Counted from the stretch's first letter, positions 50,191-59,665 are shown. The stretch is DNA of 64,000 bases from Pseudonocardia ammonioxydans (GCF_900115005.1 NZ_FOUY01000010.1:124001-188000); one strand, 5' to 3'. The notes: generated from the sequence alone by a model not told the origin. Translations and numbers: made by a program.

Positions 50191-51190
50191 GACCCGCCCC
50201 CGCCCGTCGCGGTGTCGTCGCCCGCACCCGGGGACCGGCCGCGCGTTCGACGTCGAGGGTCCGGCGGATCAGCTCGCGGTCGGCGGCGGCCAGCACCGCC
50301 GCACGCACCCGGACGGCGACCGCACGGGCCCGCGCCGCCCGGACCGTCCGCACCCGGGCGCCCACCGCCACCGCGGCGAGCAGCACCAGCCCGGACAGCA
50401 CCAGGAACAGGCCGGGCCCCGCCGACTGCAGGGCGCGCGACGCCGCGGCGAGCACGGGGAGCAGCGCCAGCACCGTTCCGGACGCCAGGTACCCGGACGG
50501 CAGGGACCCGGACAGCACCGACCCCGGCAGGGCTGAAGCCGGCGGCGCCGAACCGCCCGGCAGCGCTGAACCGGACGGCGGCGCCGAACCCGCCGGGCGC
50601 ACCGACCCGGTCGGCCACGCCGATCCCGCCGGCTGGGCAGAACCGGCCGGCTGCGCTGTACCGGACGGCGCCGACCCCCACGGCGTCGGACCGGACGGGC
50701 CCGCCGCGGCACCGGATCCCGCCGCCGGCAGGCGGGCCCGGCCGGTGGCGCGCCGGGAGCACCGGGACGGGAGGGCAGCGACGGCCGCGGCGACGAGGAC
50801 CGGGCCGGCTCGTCGCGCCGACCCGCCGCACGCCACCCCGCTCCGCGGCACCGGTCCGCGCGGCACCCGGCTTCGGGGGGCCGGGCCTCGTGACCCACCG
50901 TGAGTGATCTCCGTCACTCCGAACCCCGGATGTCGCAACGTGCGGCTCGCGCCCGCCCGGCGCAGCGCCGGACCGCACCGGCGCGCCCAGCCGTCGTCGA
51001 ACTCCGCGGCCGGCTCCTGCAACGCCGCCGCCCACCAGTCCGGGTCCACCGCCCGGCCCGGCCGCCGGGCGATCCGCTCCAGCAGCTCGTCGACCTGCGA
51101 CGACAGTGTCGCGGCACAGTCCATCCTGGCCAGTGCGAGCACCGACCGCAGCTCGCCGGCCGGGTCCGAACGGAAGGGGTTCGACGGCAT
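50180..51190 (-). CDS. Hypothetical membrane protein with Pro-Ala-Gly-Ser repeats, 336 aa
   Basis: N-terminal helical part (GELRSVLALARMDCAATLSSQ, VDELLERIARRPGRAVDPDWW), then a region with many PAGSA(Q/W/P) five-residue repeats, two hydrophobic helices near the C-terminus (TVLALLPVLAAASRAL, GLFLVLSGLVLLAAVAVGARV), and a basic helix. ATG at 51190. Function unknown; coupled with the small DxDGD protein. Base composition is even higher in G+C than the neighbours in the repeat part. Confidence 0.5.
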   Translation of the reverse strand: MPSNPFRSDPAGELRSVLALARMDCAATLSSQVDELLERIARRPGRAVDPDWWAAALQEPAAEFDDGWARRCGPALRRAGASRTLRHPGFGVTEITHGGSRGPAPRSRVPRGPVPRSGVACGGSARRAGPVLVAAAVAALPSRCSRRATGRARLPAAGSGAAAGPSGPTPWGSAPSGTAQPAGSAQPAGSAWPTGSVRPAGSAPPSGSALPGGSAPPASALPGSVLSGSLPSGYLASGTVLALLPVLAAASRALQSAGPGLFLVLSGLVLLAAVAVGARVRTVRAARARAVAVRVRAAVLAAADRELIRRTLDVERAAGPRVRATTPRRAGAGRAA

Positions 51191-51441
51191 GCGGCGAGTC
51201 TGCTGCGGCCCGCTGGGGCAGGGATGCGTAGGACTGCGCAACCACCCCCGGTGACCGGGAGTCGCCAACGGTGGGCCAGGCTGAACAGCAGTGCGGGCGG
51301 GACGAGTCGACCGACCGGGGCAACCCCATCGAGGCTCCGGACGTCTTCCAGACAGGTCCGAGGAAGCTGCCCGGCACGAGAACCGCAACCAGACCGCGCT
51401 GCCGTCGTTGAACGAGTAGAGCGGACCTGTATGGAGGAAGT

Positions 51442-52407
51442 GTGAGCGCCGTTACGCCCGCCCGCCCGGCCGTCACCCCCGAGTCGAGCGCGCCCGCGCG
51501 CCCGGGGCACCAGTCCGGCTCCGGCGTGGGACAGACGCCCCTCCCGGCGAGTCCCGCCCGCCCGTCGAACGGCGCGAGCCGCGCACCGCAGCCGGAGGGC
51601 CCCGAGGGCTTCCGCCGCCCGCGTCCGCGCCCCGCACCGCGCCGCAGCCCGAACCCGGCGGTGTCGGTGATCGTCCCGACCCGCAACGAGGCCCGGAACC
51701 TGGAGATCGTGCTGCCGGCCATCGCCGCGGTGCGCCCGGCCGTGCACGAGGTCATCGTCGTGGACGGCAACTCCACCGACAACACCGTCGCCGTGGCCCG
51801 GCGCACGCTGCCCTGGGCCCGCGTGGTCACCCAGACCCGCAAGGGCAAGGGCAACGCGATGGCCTGCGGCTTCACCGCCGCCACCGGTGACGTCGTGGTC
51901 ATGTTCGACGCCGACGGCTCGGCCGACCCGAACGAGATCCCGGCGTTCGTGGACGCCCTGGTGCGCGGCGCCGACTTCGCCAAGGGCAGCCGCTTCCGCA
52001 AGGGCGGCGGCTCCGACGACATCACGCTGCTGCGCAAGACCGGCAACGCCGGCCTGAACGGTGTCGCGAACCGGCTGTTCGGCACCAGCTACACCGACCT
52101 CTGCTACGGCTACAACGCCTTCTGGGCCGACCTGCTCCCGCAGCTCGAGCTGCCGGACCCGGCCGCCCCGCAGCCGGAGGACGGCTCGATGCTCTGGGGT
52201 GACGGCTTCGAGATCGAGACCGTGCTCAACTGCCGGGTCGCCGCCGCCGACCTCAAGATCACCGAGGTGCCGTCGGTCGAGCGCGAGCGCATGTTCGGCG
52301 AGACCAACCTGCGGACCTTCGCCGACGGCACCCGGGTGCTGCGTACCCTGATGTCCGAGCACCGTCGCATGGAGCAGCGCCGGAAGGCCTCGGGCTACGC
52401 CCGCTAG
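51442..52407 (+). CDS. Glycosyltransferase family 2 protein
   Basis: A 321-aa GT-A fold transferase. After a ~60-residue disordered lead, the catalytic part starts PAVSVIVPTRNEARNLEIVL, with VIVVDGNSTDNTV, KGKGNAMACGFTAATGDVVVMFDADGSADP (the metal-binding DxD) and GYNAFWADLL. Similar to polyprenol-phosphate mannose synthase-like or SpsF-type GT2 proteins. No membrane helix, so cytosolic. GTG at 51442 with GGAGGAAG upstream. First of two GT2 genes in tandem, 60 nt apart. Confidence 0.88.
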   Translation: MSAVTPARPAVTPESSAPARPGHQSGSGVGQTPLPASPARPSNGASRAPQPEGPEGFRRPRPRPAPRRSPNPAVSVIVPTRNEARNLEIVLPAIAAVRPAVHEVIVVDGNSTDNTVAVARRTLPWARVVTQTRKGKGNAMACGFTAATGDVVVMFDADGSADPNEIPAFVDALVRGADFAKGSRFRKGGGSDDITLLRKTGNAGLNGVANRLFGTSYTDLCYGYNAFWADLLPQLELPDPAAPQPEDGSMLWGDGFEIETVLNCRVAAADLKITEVPSVERERMFGETNLRTFADGTRVLRTLMSEHRRMEQRRKASGYAR

Positions 52408-52467
52408 GCCCACACCCGCCAGGACCGGCACCACCGCTGCTCCGACCATCCGAGGAGCGAGGACATC

Positions 52468-53487
52468 GTGAGCGCCCTGCCGACCGCCAGCGTGGTGGTC
52501 TGCGTCTACACCGAGAAGCGCTGGTTCGACATCAAGGCCGCCGTCGAGTCGGTGGAGGCCCAGTCCGCCGGACCGGACGCCACCGCGCCGGTGGAGACGA
52601 TCGTCGTCGTCGACCACAACGACCGCCTGCTCGAGCGGGCCGAGCGTGAGTTCGGCCCGCGAGGGGTGACGGTCGTCGCGAACGACCGCACCCAGGGCCT
52701 GTCCGGGGCCCGCAACACCGCGGTCGCCCTGGCCACCGGCGAGGTCGTCGTCTTCCTCGACGACGACGCCTCGGCCCGCCCCGGCTGGCTGGCCGCGCTG
52801 CTCGCCCCGTACGCCGACCCCGACGTCATCGGGGTCGGCGGGATCGCACACCCGAAGTGGCCGGACGGGCGCCCGCGCACCCTGCCCGGTGCCGCGCCGG
52901 CGGATCCGGACGCCACCGGCGAGCTGGACTGGGTCGTCGGCTGCACCTACACCGGCCAGCCCACCGAGCGGGCCGAGATGCGCAACCTCATGGGCTGCAA
53001 CATGTCGCTGCGTGCCGAGGTGTTCAAGCGCGTCGGCGGCTTCGCCGAGGACATGGGCCGCATCGGCAAGAACCCGCTGGGCTGCGAGGAGACCGAGCTC
53101 TGCATCCGGGCCCGGCAGGCCTACGCCGCCGACGGCCGGACGCCACGGATCCTGTTCGAGCCGAAGGCCGCCGTGGACCACCGCGTCTCCGACGACCGCG
53201 TCTCCTGGCGCTACCTGCTGCGCCGGGGCTGGGCCGAGGGCATCTCGAAGGCCGCGGTGTCGAAGGTCGTCGGCACCGGGGACTCGCTGTCCGCCGAGAG
53301 CAGCTACACGATGAAGATCCTGCCCAAGGGTGTCGTCCGGGAGGCCAAGGAGCGCAACCCCGCCTCCGCCGCCGCGATCGTCGCCTGCTTCGGGGTCACC
53401 GCCGCCGGATACGTCCGCGGCCGGCTCCCCGGCGCGACCGCGCACGTGCGGCTGCCCGCCGCCGGCCGGACCGACGCCGGTGCCTGA
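52468..53487 (+). CDS. Glycosyltransferase family 2 protein
   Basis: A 339-aa GT2 protein: SVVVCVYTEKRWFDIKAAVE, VIVVDHNDRLLERAE-type strand, RTQGLSGARNTAVALATGEVVVFLDDDA (DDD metal site), GCNMSLRAEVFKRVGGFAEDMG, and a C-terminal helical part. The GCNMSFR-like motif is seen in GTs that act on lipid- or peptide-linked acceptors. GTG at 52468 with GAGGAG upstream. The stop overlaps the trmB start by 8 nt, so they share a transcript. Confidence 0.88.
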   Translation: MSALPTASVVVCVYTEKRWFDIKAAVESVEAQSAGPDATAPVETIVVVDHNDRLLERAEREFGPRGVTVVANDRTQGLSGARNTAVALATGEVVVFLDDDASARPGWLAALLAPYADPDVIGVGGIAHPKWPDGRPRTLPGAAPADPDATGELDWVVGCTYTGQPTERAEMRNLMGCNMSLRAEVFKRVGGFAEDMGRIGKNPLGCEETELCIRARQAYAADGRTPRILFEPKAAVDHRVSDDRVSWRYLLRRGWAEGISKAAVSKVVGTGDSLSAESSYTMKILPKGVVREAKERNPASAAAIVACFGVTAAGYVRGRLPGATAHVRLPAAGRTDAGA

Positions 53488-54235
53488 GCAGGCGACACGG
53501 CCGTACGACACCCGGATCCGCTCCTACGTCCACCAGCGCGTCCGGCTCTCCGACGGGCAGGAGTCGGCCTGGCGGCGGCTGTGGCCCGAGCTGGGCGGAG
53601 AGGTCGCCGATCTCCTCCCCGGGCCGGACCGGCCGGCCGAGGACCTGCGTGCGGCGTTCGGACGCGGTGCCCCGCTGATCCTCGAGATCGGTTCCGGGAT
53701 GGGCGAGACGACCGCGCTGCTGGCCGAGGCCGAGCCGGAGATCGACCACATCGCCGTCGAGGTGTACGAGCCGGGGCTGGCGCAGCTGCTGATGCGCGTC
53801 GAGCAGGCCGGGCTGACCAACCAGCGGCTGCTGCGCGGGGACGCCGTGGAGCTCCTCGACCGGGTGGTCGCCCCCGGCACGCTGGACGGCCTGCGGATCT
53901 TCTTCCCGGACCCGTGGCCGAAGCGCCGCCACCACAAGCGGCGGCTGATCCAGCCCGACTTCGTGCGGCTGGCCGCGTCCCGGCTGGCTCCGGGCGCCCG
54001 GCTGCACCTGGCCACGGACTGGCCGCCGTACGCCGAGCAGATGCGCCGGGTGGTCACCGCGGAGCCGGGTCTGCGCCCGGACGACGACTTCCCGCCGGGC
54101 CCCGACGGCTGGCAGGCCCGGCCCGCGTGGCGTCCGGTGACGAAGTTCGAGGACCGGGCACACCTCGAGGGGCGTCCGGTCCGCGACCTGCTCTACGTCA
54201 CCACGGATCAGCCACAGAGGACTCACGGAGAGTAA
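53480..54235 (+). CDS. trmB: tRNA (guanine-N7-)-methyltransferase
   Basis: A 251-aa SAM enzyme forming m7G46 in tRNA. Motif I LILEIGSGMGETTALLA, then IAVEVYEPGLAQLLMRVEQ and the TrmB-specific FPDPWPKRRHHKRRLIQPDF, where Asp and Lys/Arg bind the tRNA base. Length fits. GTG at 53480 starts inside the upstream GT2 gene. The NYN gene 2 kb downstream and pckG upstream recall the mycobacterial gene neighbourhood. Confidence 0.95.
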   Translation: MPEQATRPYDTRIRSYVHQRVRLSDGQESAWRRLWPELGGEVADLLPGPDRPAEDLRAAFGRGAPLILEIGSGMGETTALLAEAEPEIDHIAVEVYEPGLAQLLMRVEQAGLTNQRLLRGDAVELLDRVVAPGTLDGLRIFFPDPWPKRRHHKRRLIQPDFVRLAASRLAPGARLHLATDWPPYAEQMRRVVTAEPGLRPDDDFPPGPDGWQARPAWRPVTKFEDRAHLEGRPVRDLLYVTTDQPQRTHGE

Positions 54236-54297
54236 CGGGTTACCGTCGGAGCGCCCCCCGAGATGCCTCCCCGCTCGAGTGACCCCGAAGGACGCCT

Positions 54298-55866
54298 GTG
54301 ACGACGGTGGACCCCGCCGCGAACACGCCCTCCGCCCCCGCCGGACCGACCCGGCCGGTCCGTCGCCCGGACGGCTTCCGGCCCAGCCCGACCCCCCGGT
54401 CGCCGGGCACCGCACCGGCCGACACGCCTCCGGCCCCGCCCCGCCCGGCCCCGGACGCCTCGGCCACGGCCGAGCCTCCGACCGAGGTGGTCACCGTCGT
54501 CCCGCCCGCCGGGGCCGCCGAGGCCACCACCGCGGTCACCGCCGTCCCCCCGGAGGCACAGGCCACGGTCGCGACGCCGCTGCCGGAGCGCGCGACCGTC
54601 GCCGTCCCGCTGCGTGAACCCGTCCCGCCGACGGTGCGGGTGGCGGTGGACGGCCCGGGTGCCGGTGCCACGACCGTCGTCCCGGCGGCCCGCCCGGGCT
54701 GCCCGGTCACCGGGCACGGCCGCTCCGGCGGGCACCCACCGCCCGGCGGCTCCGTGGACCCGGCTCCCGGCCCGGTCGACCCGGCCGCTGCCGAGGCGTT
54801 CCTGGAGCAGGTCTACGCCGAGACCGAGCCGGAGGTGCCGTTCGCCGACCGGCTCCACCAGGTGCGCGGCGAGATCGACCGGACCGGGACCTACCGCCAC
54901 ACCACCCACGAGCTCGAATTCGGCGCCCGGATCGCCTGGCGCAACTCCGCGCGGTGCATCGGCCGGTTCTACTGGAAGTCCCTGCAGGTCCGTGACCTGC
55001 GCCGGCTGCACGACCCGGCGGACGTCGCGCAGGAGAGCATCGGGCACCTGCGGGCCGCCACCCGTGGCGGGAAGATCCGGTCCACGATGACCGTCTTCGC
55101 CCCGGACGCGCCCGGCCGCCCCGGCCCGCGGATCCGCAACGACCAGCTCGTCCGCTACGCCGGCCACCGCGCCCCGGACGGCTCGGTGATCGGCGACCCG
55201 GCCCAGGTCGGGTTCACCGACCACGTCGCCGCCCTGGGCTGGCCGCGGCCGCAGCCGCCCGGCCGGTTCGACGTCCTGCCGTTGCTGGTCACCGGCCCGG
55301 ACGGCCGGTCGCGACTGTTCGACGTCCCGCCGGACGCCGTGCACGAGGTGCCGCTGCGGCACCCGGAGCATCCGTGGTTCGCCCGGCTGGGGCTGCGCTG
55401 GCACTCGGTCCCGGCCATCAGCAACATGCCGCTGGAGATCGGTGGCGTGACCTACCCGGCCGCACCGTTCAACGGGTGGTACCTCGACACCGAGATCGGC
55501 GCCCGCAACCTCGCCGACCGCGAGCGCTACGACCTCCTCCCGGAGATCGCCCGCGGGCTCGGGCTGGACACCTGCTCGGAGCGGACGCTGTGGCGGGACC
55601 GGGCGGTGGTCGAGGTGGTCCGGGCGGTGCTCCACTCGTTCGACACCGACGGCGTCACGATCGCCGACCACCACACCGAGGCCGAGCGGTTCCTGCGCCA
55701 CCTGGCGAAGGAGGAGTCGGCCGGGCGCCGCTGCCCGACCGACTGGAGCTGGATCGTGCCGCCGATGTCCGGCGCGCTGACCCCGGTGTTCCACCGCTAC
55801 TACGACGAGCCGGACCCCGCGCTGCGGCCCGCGTTCCTGGAACCGCACGGCCCCGCCGGGCCGTAG
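54298..55866 (+). CDS. nos: Bacterial nitric oxide synthase oxygenase with long disordered N-terminus
   Basis: A 522-aa protein. Residues 161-522 form the NOS oxygenase domain: the haem Cys220 in WRNSARCIGR, the arginine-binding Glu399 in NGWYLDTEIGARNL, SVPAISNMPLEIGG and the end TPVFHRYYDEP. It oxidises L-arginine to citrulline and NO with electrons from other reductases; no reductase domain is attached, as usual in bacteria. The first ~160 residues are Pro/Ala/Thr-rich and have no equivalent in ordinary ~360-aa bacterial NOS. GTG at 54298 with GAAGGA upstream. Confidence 0.93.
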   Translation: MTTVDPAANTPSAPAGPTRPVRRPDGFRPSPTPRSPGTAPADTPPAPPRPAPDASATAEPPTEVVTVVPPAGAAEATTAVTAVPPEAQATVATPLPERATVAVPLREPVPPTVRVAVDGPGAGATTVVPAARPGCPVTGHGRSGGHPPPGGSVDPAPGPVDPAAAEAFLEQVYAETEPEVPFADRLHQVRGEIDRTGTYRHTTHELEFGARIAWRNSARCIGRFYWKSLQVRDLRRLHDPADVAQESIGHLRAATRGGKIRSTMTVFAPDAPGRPGPRIRNDQLVRYAGHRAPDGSVIGDPAQVGFTDHVAALGWPRPQPPGRFDVLPLLVTGPDGRSRLFDVPPDAVHEVPLRHPEHPWFARLGLRWHSVPAISNMPLEIGGVTYPAAPFNGWYLDTEIGARNLADRERYDLLPEIARGLGLDTCSERTLWRDRAVVEVVRAVLHSFDTDGVTIADHHTEAERFLRHLAKEESAGRRCPTDWSWIVPPMSGALTPVFHRYYDEPDPALRPAFLEPHGPAGP

Positions 55867-55884
55867 GCGCGCGCGTCCGTGCGG

Positions 55885-56340
55885 CTACCCGCCCGCGGGC
55901 GGCGGCGCCGCCAGCCCCGGAACCTGCCGGGTCCGCCCTCGGAACTCCGCGACGGCTGCACCGTCACCGGTCCGCACGGTCACGTCGTAGAGCCCGGACC
56001 GTCCCGCCAGGGAGCGTTCCACCGCCTCGGCCCGCAGCACGTCCCCGGTCCGGGCCGGGCGCAGGAACGCGATGTCCGCGCCGGTGGCCAGGGCCGAGGT
56101 CCCGTGGGAGTTGCTCGCGTAGGCCATCGCCGCGTCGGCCAGCAGGAACAGGTACCCGCCGTGGCAGACGCCGTGCCCGTTGGCGTGCTCGTCGGCCACC
56201 GTCATCGTCGCCACCGCCCGGCCGGGGCCGACCTCCACGACGTCGACCCCCGCCGCCCGGGTGGCCCGGTCCGCCGCGCGCATCGCCGCCGCCGTCTCCT
56301 CCGCGGTCCGCTGGGGGCCGGGGGTCTCCGTCTCGCTCAC
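55885..56340 (-). CDS. PaaI-type acyl-CoA thioesterase (hotdog fold)
   Basis: A 151-aa hotdog-fold thioesterase with the PaaI signature HANGHGVCHGGYLFLLADAAMAYASNS and the active-site Asp in LADAA. Ends with a short Pro-rich tail. GTG at 56340 has GGGAGAGA about 11 nt upstream. PaaI enzymes hydrolyse phenylacetyl-CoA intermediates; without other paa genes nearby the substrate is unsure. Convergent with the NOS gene. Confidence 0.88.
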   Translation of the reverse strand: MSETETPGPQRTAEETAAAMRAADRATRAAGVDVVEVGPGRAVATMTVADEHANGHGVCHGGYLFLLADAAMAYASNSHGTSALATGADIAFLRPARTGDVLRAEAVERSLAGRSGLYDVTVRTGDGAAVAEFRGRTRQVPGLAAPPPAGG

Positions 56341-56418
56341 CGGCCCAGTCTCTCCCGGCGGGCCCGCCCGGTCGCCGCGGCGCACGGCCCCGCGGAACGG
56401 ACGACTACGCTCGCCCGC

Positions 56419-57063
56419 ATGAGCAGCGGCACGGGGCAGCACGGACGGGGCGCGCCGGCGGGGCCGCTGGAGCGGTTCCTCCTGGTCTGGGACGCCCCGA
56501 ACATGGACATGAGCCTCGGGTCGCTGCTGGGGGCCCGCCCGACGTCGGCGTTCCGCCCGCGGTTCGACGCCGTCGGCCGCTGGCTGCTCGACCTCGCCGG
56601 CCCGGACGCGGAGGCGGAGGCCTGCGTGTTCACCAACGTCGCCCCGGGCAGCATCGAGATCGTCCGGCCGTGGGTCGAGGCGCTGCGCAACGTCGGGTTC
56701 GCCGTCTTCGCCAAGCCGAAGACCAGCGAGGACTCCGACGTCGACGACGACATGCTCGCCCACATCGACCTCCGCTCCGGCGAGGGGCGGCTGCGGCACG
56801 TGGTCGTCGCGTCCGGGGACGGGCGGGCGTTCAAGGATCCGCTGGAGAAGCTGATCGACGGCGGCACCGACGTCACGGTGATCGGCTTCCGGGAGTACGC
56901 CGGCTTCGCGCTGTCCTCCGAGGTGATCTCGTTCCTCGACCTCGAGGACATCGACGGCGTGTTCCGCGAGCCGCTGCCGCGGGTCTCGCTCGACACGCTG
57001 CCCGACGAGGGCGCCTGGCTGCCGCCGTTCCGTTCCCTGCGTTCGCTGCTGGACCGCCGATGA
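56419..57063 (+). CDS. NYN domain (PIN-like) protein
   Basis: A 214-aa NYN-family ribonuclease-like protein. The first acidic site is FLLVWDAPNMDMSLGSLLG, then AEACVFTNVAPG, DVDDDMLAHIDLRS and VVVASGDGRAFKDPLEKLIDGGTDVTVIGF; the spaced Asp residues would bind Mg for RNA cleavage. Similar proteins lie beside trmB in mycobacteria. ATG at 56419. Its stop overlaps the amidohydrolase start (ATGA). Confidence 0.85.
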   Translation: MSSGTGQHGRGAPAGPLERFLLVWDAPNMDMSLGSLLGARPTSAFRPRFDAVGRWLLDLAGPDAEAEACVFTNVAPGSIEIVRPWVEALRNVGFAVFAKPKTSEDSDVDDDMLAHIDLRSGEGRLRHVVVASGDGRAFKDPLEKLIDGGTDVTVIGFREYAGFALSSEVISFLDLEDIDGVFREPLPRVSLDTLPDEGAWLPPFRSLRSLLDRR

Positions 57064-58403
57064 CCGATCGCACGACCGACCGCACGGTGCTGCAGCGCCT
57101 CACGGCGCCGGTCGCGCTCAGCTGCGCACCCGGGTTCCCGATCATCCGGGACGCGGTGCTCGACGTCGACGACGCGGGCCGGATCGCCTGGTTCGGGCCG
57201 GCCCCGGCCGCCCCGCCGACCGACGCCGTCGTCCGACCGCTGCCGGGCCTGCTCATGCCCGGCCTGGTCAACACGCACTGCCACACGCCGATGTCGCTGC
57301 TGCGGGGGATGGGCGGCGACCTGCCGCTGATGCCGTGGCTGACCGACGTCATGTGGCCCGCCGAGGGGCTGCTCACCGAGTCCGACGTGCACGCCGGGAT
57401 GCTCGCCGGCTGCCTGGACCTGCTGCGGACCGGCTGCACCACCAGCGTCGAGATGTACTTCTTCACCGACGCGCTGATCGACGCCGTGCGGACCGCGGGC
57501 TCGCGGGCCGTGCTGACCCCGGGGATCATCGCCGCGCCCGGCTGGGACCGGCTGGGGACCTGGGAGCAGATGCGCGACGACGTCTCCGCCCGGATCGACG
57601 CCGGCGGCCTGATCCCGCACGAGGACGGCCGGATCGAGCTGGGCTACGGGCCGCACTCGGCCTACACGCTGCCGGCGGGCGCCCTGGAGTCGGTCACCGC
57701 GGCCGCCCGCGAGCGGGGCGCGCTGGTGCACACCCACGTCGCGGAGTCCCGCGGCGAGGACGCGGGCGTGCGCGCCGAGCACGGGTCGGTCCCGGCGATG
57801 CTCGATGCGGGCGGTGCGCTCGGCGGGCGGATGCTGGCGGCGCACTCGGTGCACCTCTCCGACGACGACATCGCCACCTACGCCCGGCACGGCGTCGCCG
57901 TCGCGCACTGCCCCGGCTCGAACGCCAAGCTCGCGGCCGGGACCGCACGGCTGCTCGACCTGCGCCGTGCCGGGGTCCCGGTGGGGCTGGGGACCGACGG
58001 CCCGGCGTCCTGCGACGACCTGGACCTGTGGCACCAGGCGCGGCTCGCGGGCCTGCTGGCCCGGGTCGGTGCCGACGACGCCGCGGCCCTCACCGCGGCC
58101 GACGTGCTGCTGATGGGCACCGCCGACGCGGCGCACGCGATCGGCCGCGACGACCTCGGCGTGCTCGAGGCCGGCCGGCGGGCCGACGTGGTGCACGTCG
58201 ACACCGACGACTCGGCGTTCATCGCCCCCGAGGACGACGCGACGCTGGTGTCCAACCTGGTCTGGGCAGGCGGGTCGCGCCTGGTGCGCGACGTCTGGGT
58301 CGGCGGCGAGCAGGTCGTCGCCGACGGCGAACCGACCATGGCCGACCGCCGCGAGTCACTGGCCGCGGTCCGGGCGATCTCCGCGCGGCTCCGCCGCCCG
58401 TGA
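57060..58403 (+). CDS. Amidohydrolase / TRZ-ATZ family deaminase
   Basis: A 447-aa metal-dependent hydrolase of the MtaD/TRZ-ATZ group. Metal ligands are H73 and H75 in NTHCHTPM, the His of HTHVAES, His in AHCPGSN context, and the Asp in GLGTDGPASCDDLDL. Relatives deaminate S-adenosylhomocysteine, methylthioadenosine, guanine or triazines; the exact substrate is not clear. Translation coupled to the NYN gene. Its stop TGA is inside the left arm of a perfect 46-bp palindrome. Confidence 0.9.
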   Translation: MTDRTTDRTVLQRLTAPVALSCAPGFPIIRDAVLDVDDAGRIAWFGPAPAAPPTDAVVRPLPGLLMPGLVNTHCHTPMSLLRGMGGDLPLMPWLTDVMWPAEGLLTESDVHAGMLAGCLDLLRTGCTTSVEMYFFTDALIDAVRTAGSRAVLTPGIIAAPGWDRLGTWEQMRDDVSARIDAGGLIPHEDGRIELGYGPHSAYTLPAGALESVTAAARERGALVHTHVAESRGEDAGVRAEHGSVPAMLDAGGALGGRMLAAHSVHLSDDDIATYARHGVAVAHCPGSNAKLAAGTARLLDLRRAGVPVGLGTDGPASCDDLDLWHQARLAGLLARVGADDAAALTAADVLLMGTADAAHAIGRDDLGVLEAGRRADVVHVDTDDSAFIAPEDDATLVSNLVWAGGSRLVRDVWVGGEQVVADGEPTMADRRESLAAVRAISARLRRP

Positions 58404-58442
58404 GTGGTTATCGCGGTCAGGACCGCGATAACCACTCACGGG
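58397..58442. repeat. 46-bp palindromic repeat, perfect copy
   Basis: A 22-bp arm beginning CCCGTGAGTGGTTATCGCGG (58397-58418), 2 nt, and its exact reverse complement (58421-58442). It lies across the ends of two convergent genes: the TGA of the amidohydrolase (58401-58403) and the TGA of the flavoprotein (58436-58438 on the other strand) occupy mirror positions in the arms. Same element as 13119-13164. It should terminate transcription from both sides. Confidence 0.85.
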
Positions 58443-59665
58443 CCGAGGGACGAGGCCAGGTGCGGGTCGGTGAAGCGGCGGTCCGGGTCGAGCCGGTCGC
58501 GGACCTCGCGGAACGCGGCCCAGCCGGGGTAGGAGACGGCCAGCTCGTCGGGGCCCCACTCGTGCCGGGTGGTCCAGCACGGCCGGCCCGCCGCGTCCTC
58601 GAGCACCGCGCAGGCCAGCCGGCGGACCGGCTCCTCGGCCGGGCCGCGGGTCCGGATCCGCAGGTAGGCGCTGTCCCGGCCGGAACCGGGGTGGACCAGC
58701 CCGGTCTCCGCGGCCCCGGTGCGCACCCGGACCGGGCGCAGCTCGTGCCCGCGGGCGGCGACCGCCGCGCCGAGCTCGCGCAGCACGGCACCGAGCGCCT
58801 CGCGGGGCACCGCCCACTCGGCCAGGTCCGGGTCCCACGGCTGCGGGTCCGGGAGCACCTCGTGCGGGGGGCCGGTGGTGCCCGGCGCCCAGCGGGGCGG
58901 GGGCGGCCAGGACGAGCGCAGCGCCTTCCCCGACGACCACCAGGACGCCGCCAGCCGGGACACCGCCTGCCCCCACCCGGCCCGGGCGTCGGGGGCCGCC
59001 CCGTCGGTGTCCGGGTCGGGTTCGGCCCAGCGCAGGATCGCCTGTCCGGTGTGGAGGGCGACGTCGCACTCGGTCCAGGCGTGTGCGTGCAGCAGTCCGT
59101 CGGCGAGCAGGTCGGCGAAGCGGATCGCCTGCTCGTGCACCCGTAGCCGGTGCAGCGCGACGGTGCGCAGCTCGAGCGCGGTGATGACGCCGAGCGCGCC
59201 GAGCCCGCAGCGGGCGGCGTCCAGGTCCGGGCCGGTGATCTCACGGACCTGCCCGCGCCCGTCGACGAGGCGGACCGCGAGCACCTGGTCGGACAGCGAC
59301 CCCGCGGCCGGCGCACCGCCGTACATGCCGAGCCCGGTGGCACCGGCGATCGTCGCGCGCGGGGCGTCCGGGACGGTGGCGAGCGTGCGGCCCGACGCCG
59401 CCAGGGCGGTGCACAGACCGGCGACGGTCTCCCCGCCGCGGACGCGGACCGTGTCCTCCGCGATCTCGACGACCCCGGTCAGCGCGGACGCGTCGAGCAG
59501 CACGTCGTCGGTGCGGACGAGTGGTCCGGGCGCCCGGCCTCCTGCCCCGGTCGGCCGTACCGAGGTGCCGCGCTCGGCGGCGCGGCGGACGGCTGTCGCC
59601 ACACCTGCCTCGTCCAGCGGGCGGTCCGTGCGACGGGGTCCGGTCGCCGCGGCATCGGTGCTCAT
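58436..59665 (-). CDS. FAD-dependent oxidoreductase, lactone-oxidase-like (VAO family)
   Basis: A 409-aa flavoprotein. The FAD-binding domain contains VRPTGAGGRAPGPLVRTDDV, DTVRVRGGETVAGLCTALA and ATIAGATGLGMYGG, with ITALELRTVALHRL; the C-terminal cap ends DPDRRFTDPHLASSLG as in L-gulono- or D-arabinono-lactone oxidases and sugar-alcohol oxidases. It has no signal. ATG at 59665 is chosen; the frame to 59773 adds a non-conserved lead. Substrate unknown. Its stop is in the palindrome. Confidence 0.85.
   Translation of the reverse strand: MSTDAAATGPRRTDRPLDEAGVATAVRRAAERGTSVRPTGAGGRAPGPLVRTDDVLLDASALTGVVEIAEDTVRVRGGETVAGLCTALAASGRTLATVPDAPRATIAGATGLGMYGGAPAAGSLSDQVLAVRLVDGRGQVREITGPDLDAARCGLGALGVITALELRTVALHRLRVHEQAIRFADLLADGLLHAHAWTECDVALHTGQAILRWAEPDPDTDGAAPDARAGWGQAVSRLAASWWSSGKALRSSWPPPPRWAPGTTGPPHEVLPDPQPWDPDLAEWAVPREALGAVLRELGAAVAARGHELRPVRVRTGAAETGLVHPGSGRDSAYLRIRTRGPAEEPVRRLACAVLEDAAGRPCWTTRHEWGPDELAVSYPGWAAFREVRDRLDPDRRFTDPHLASSLGP

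Noticed and set aside
54298..55866. NOS fused to a reductase domain
   Set aside because: The frame ends right after the oxygenase domain, and no flavodoxin or FAD/NADPH reductase motifs follow.
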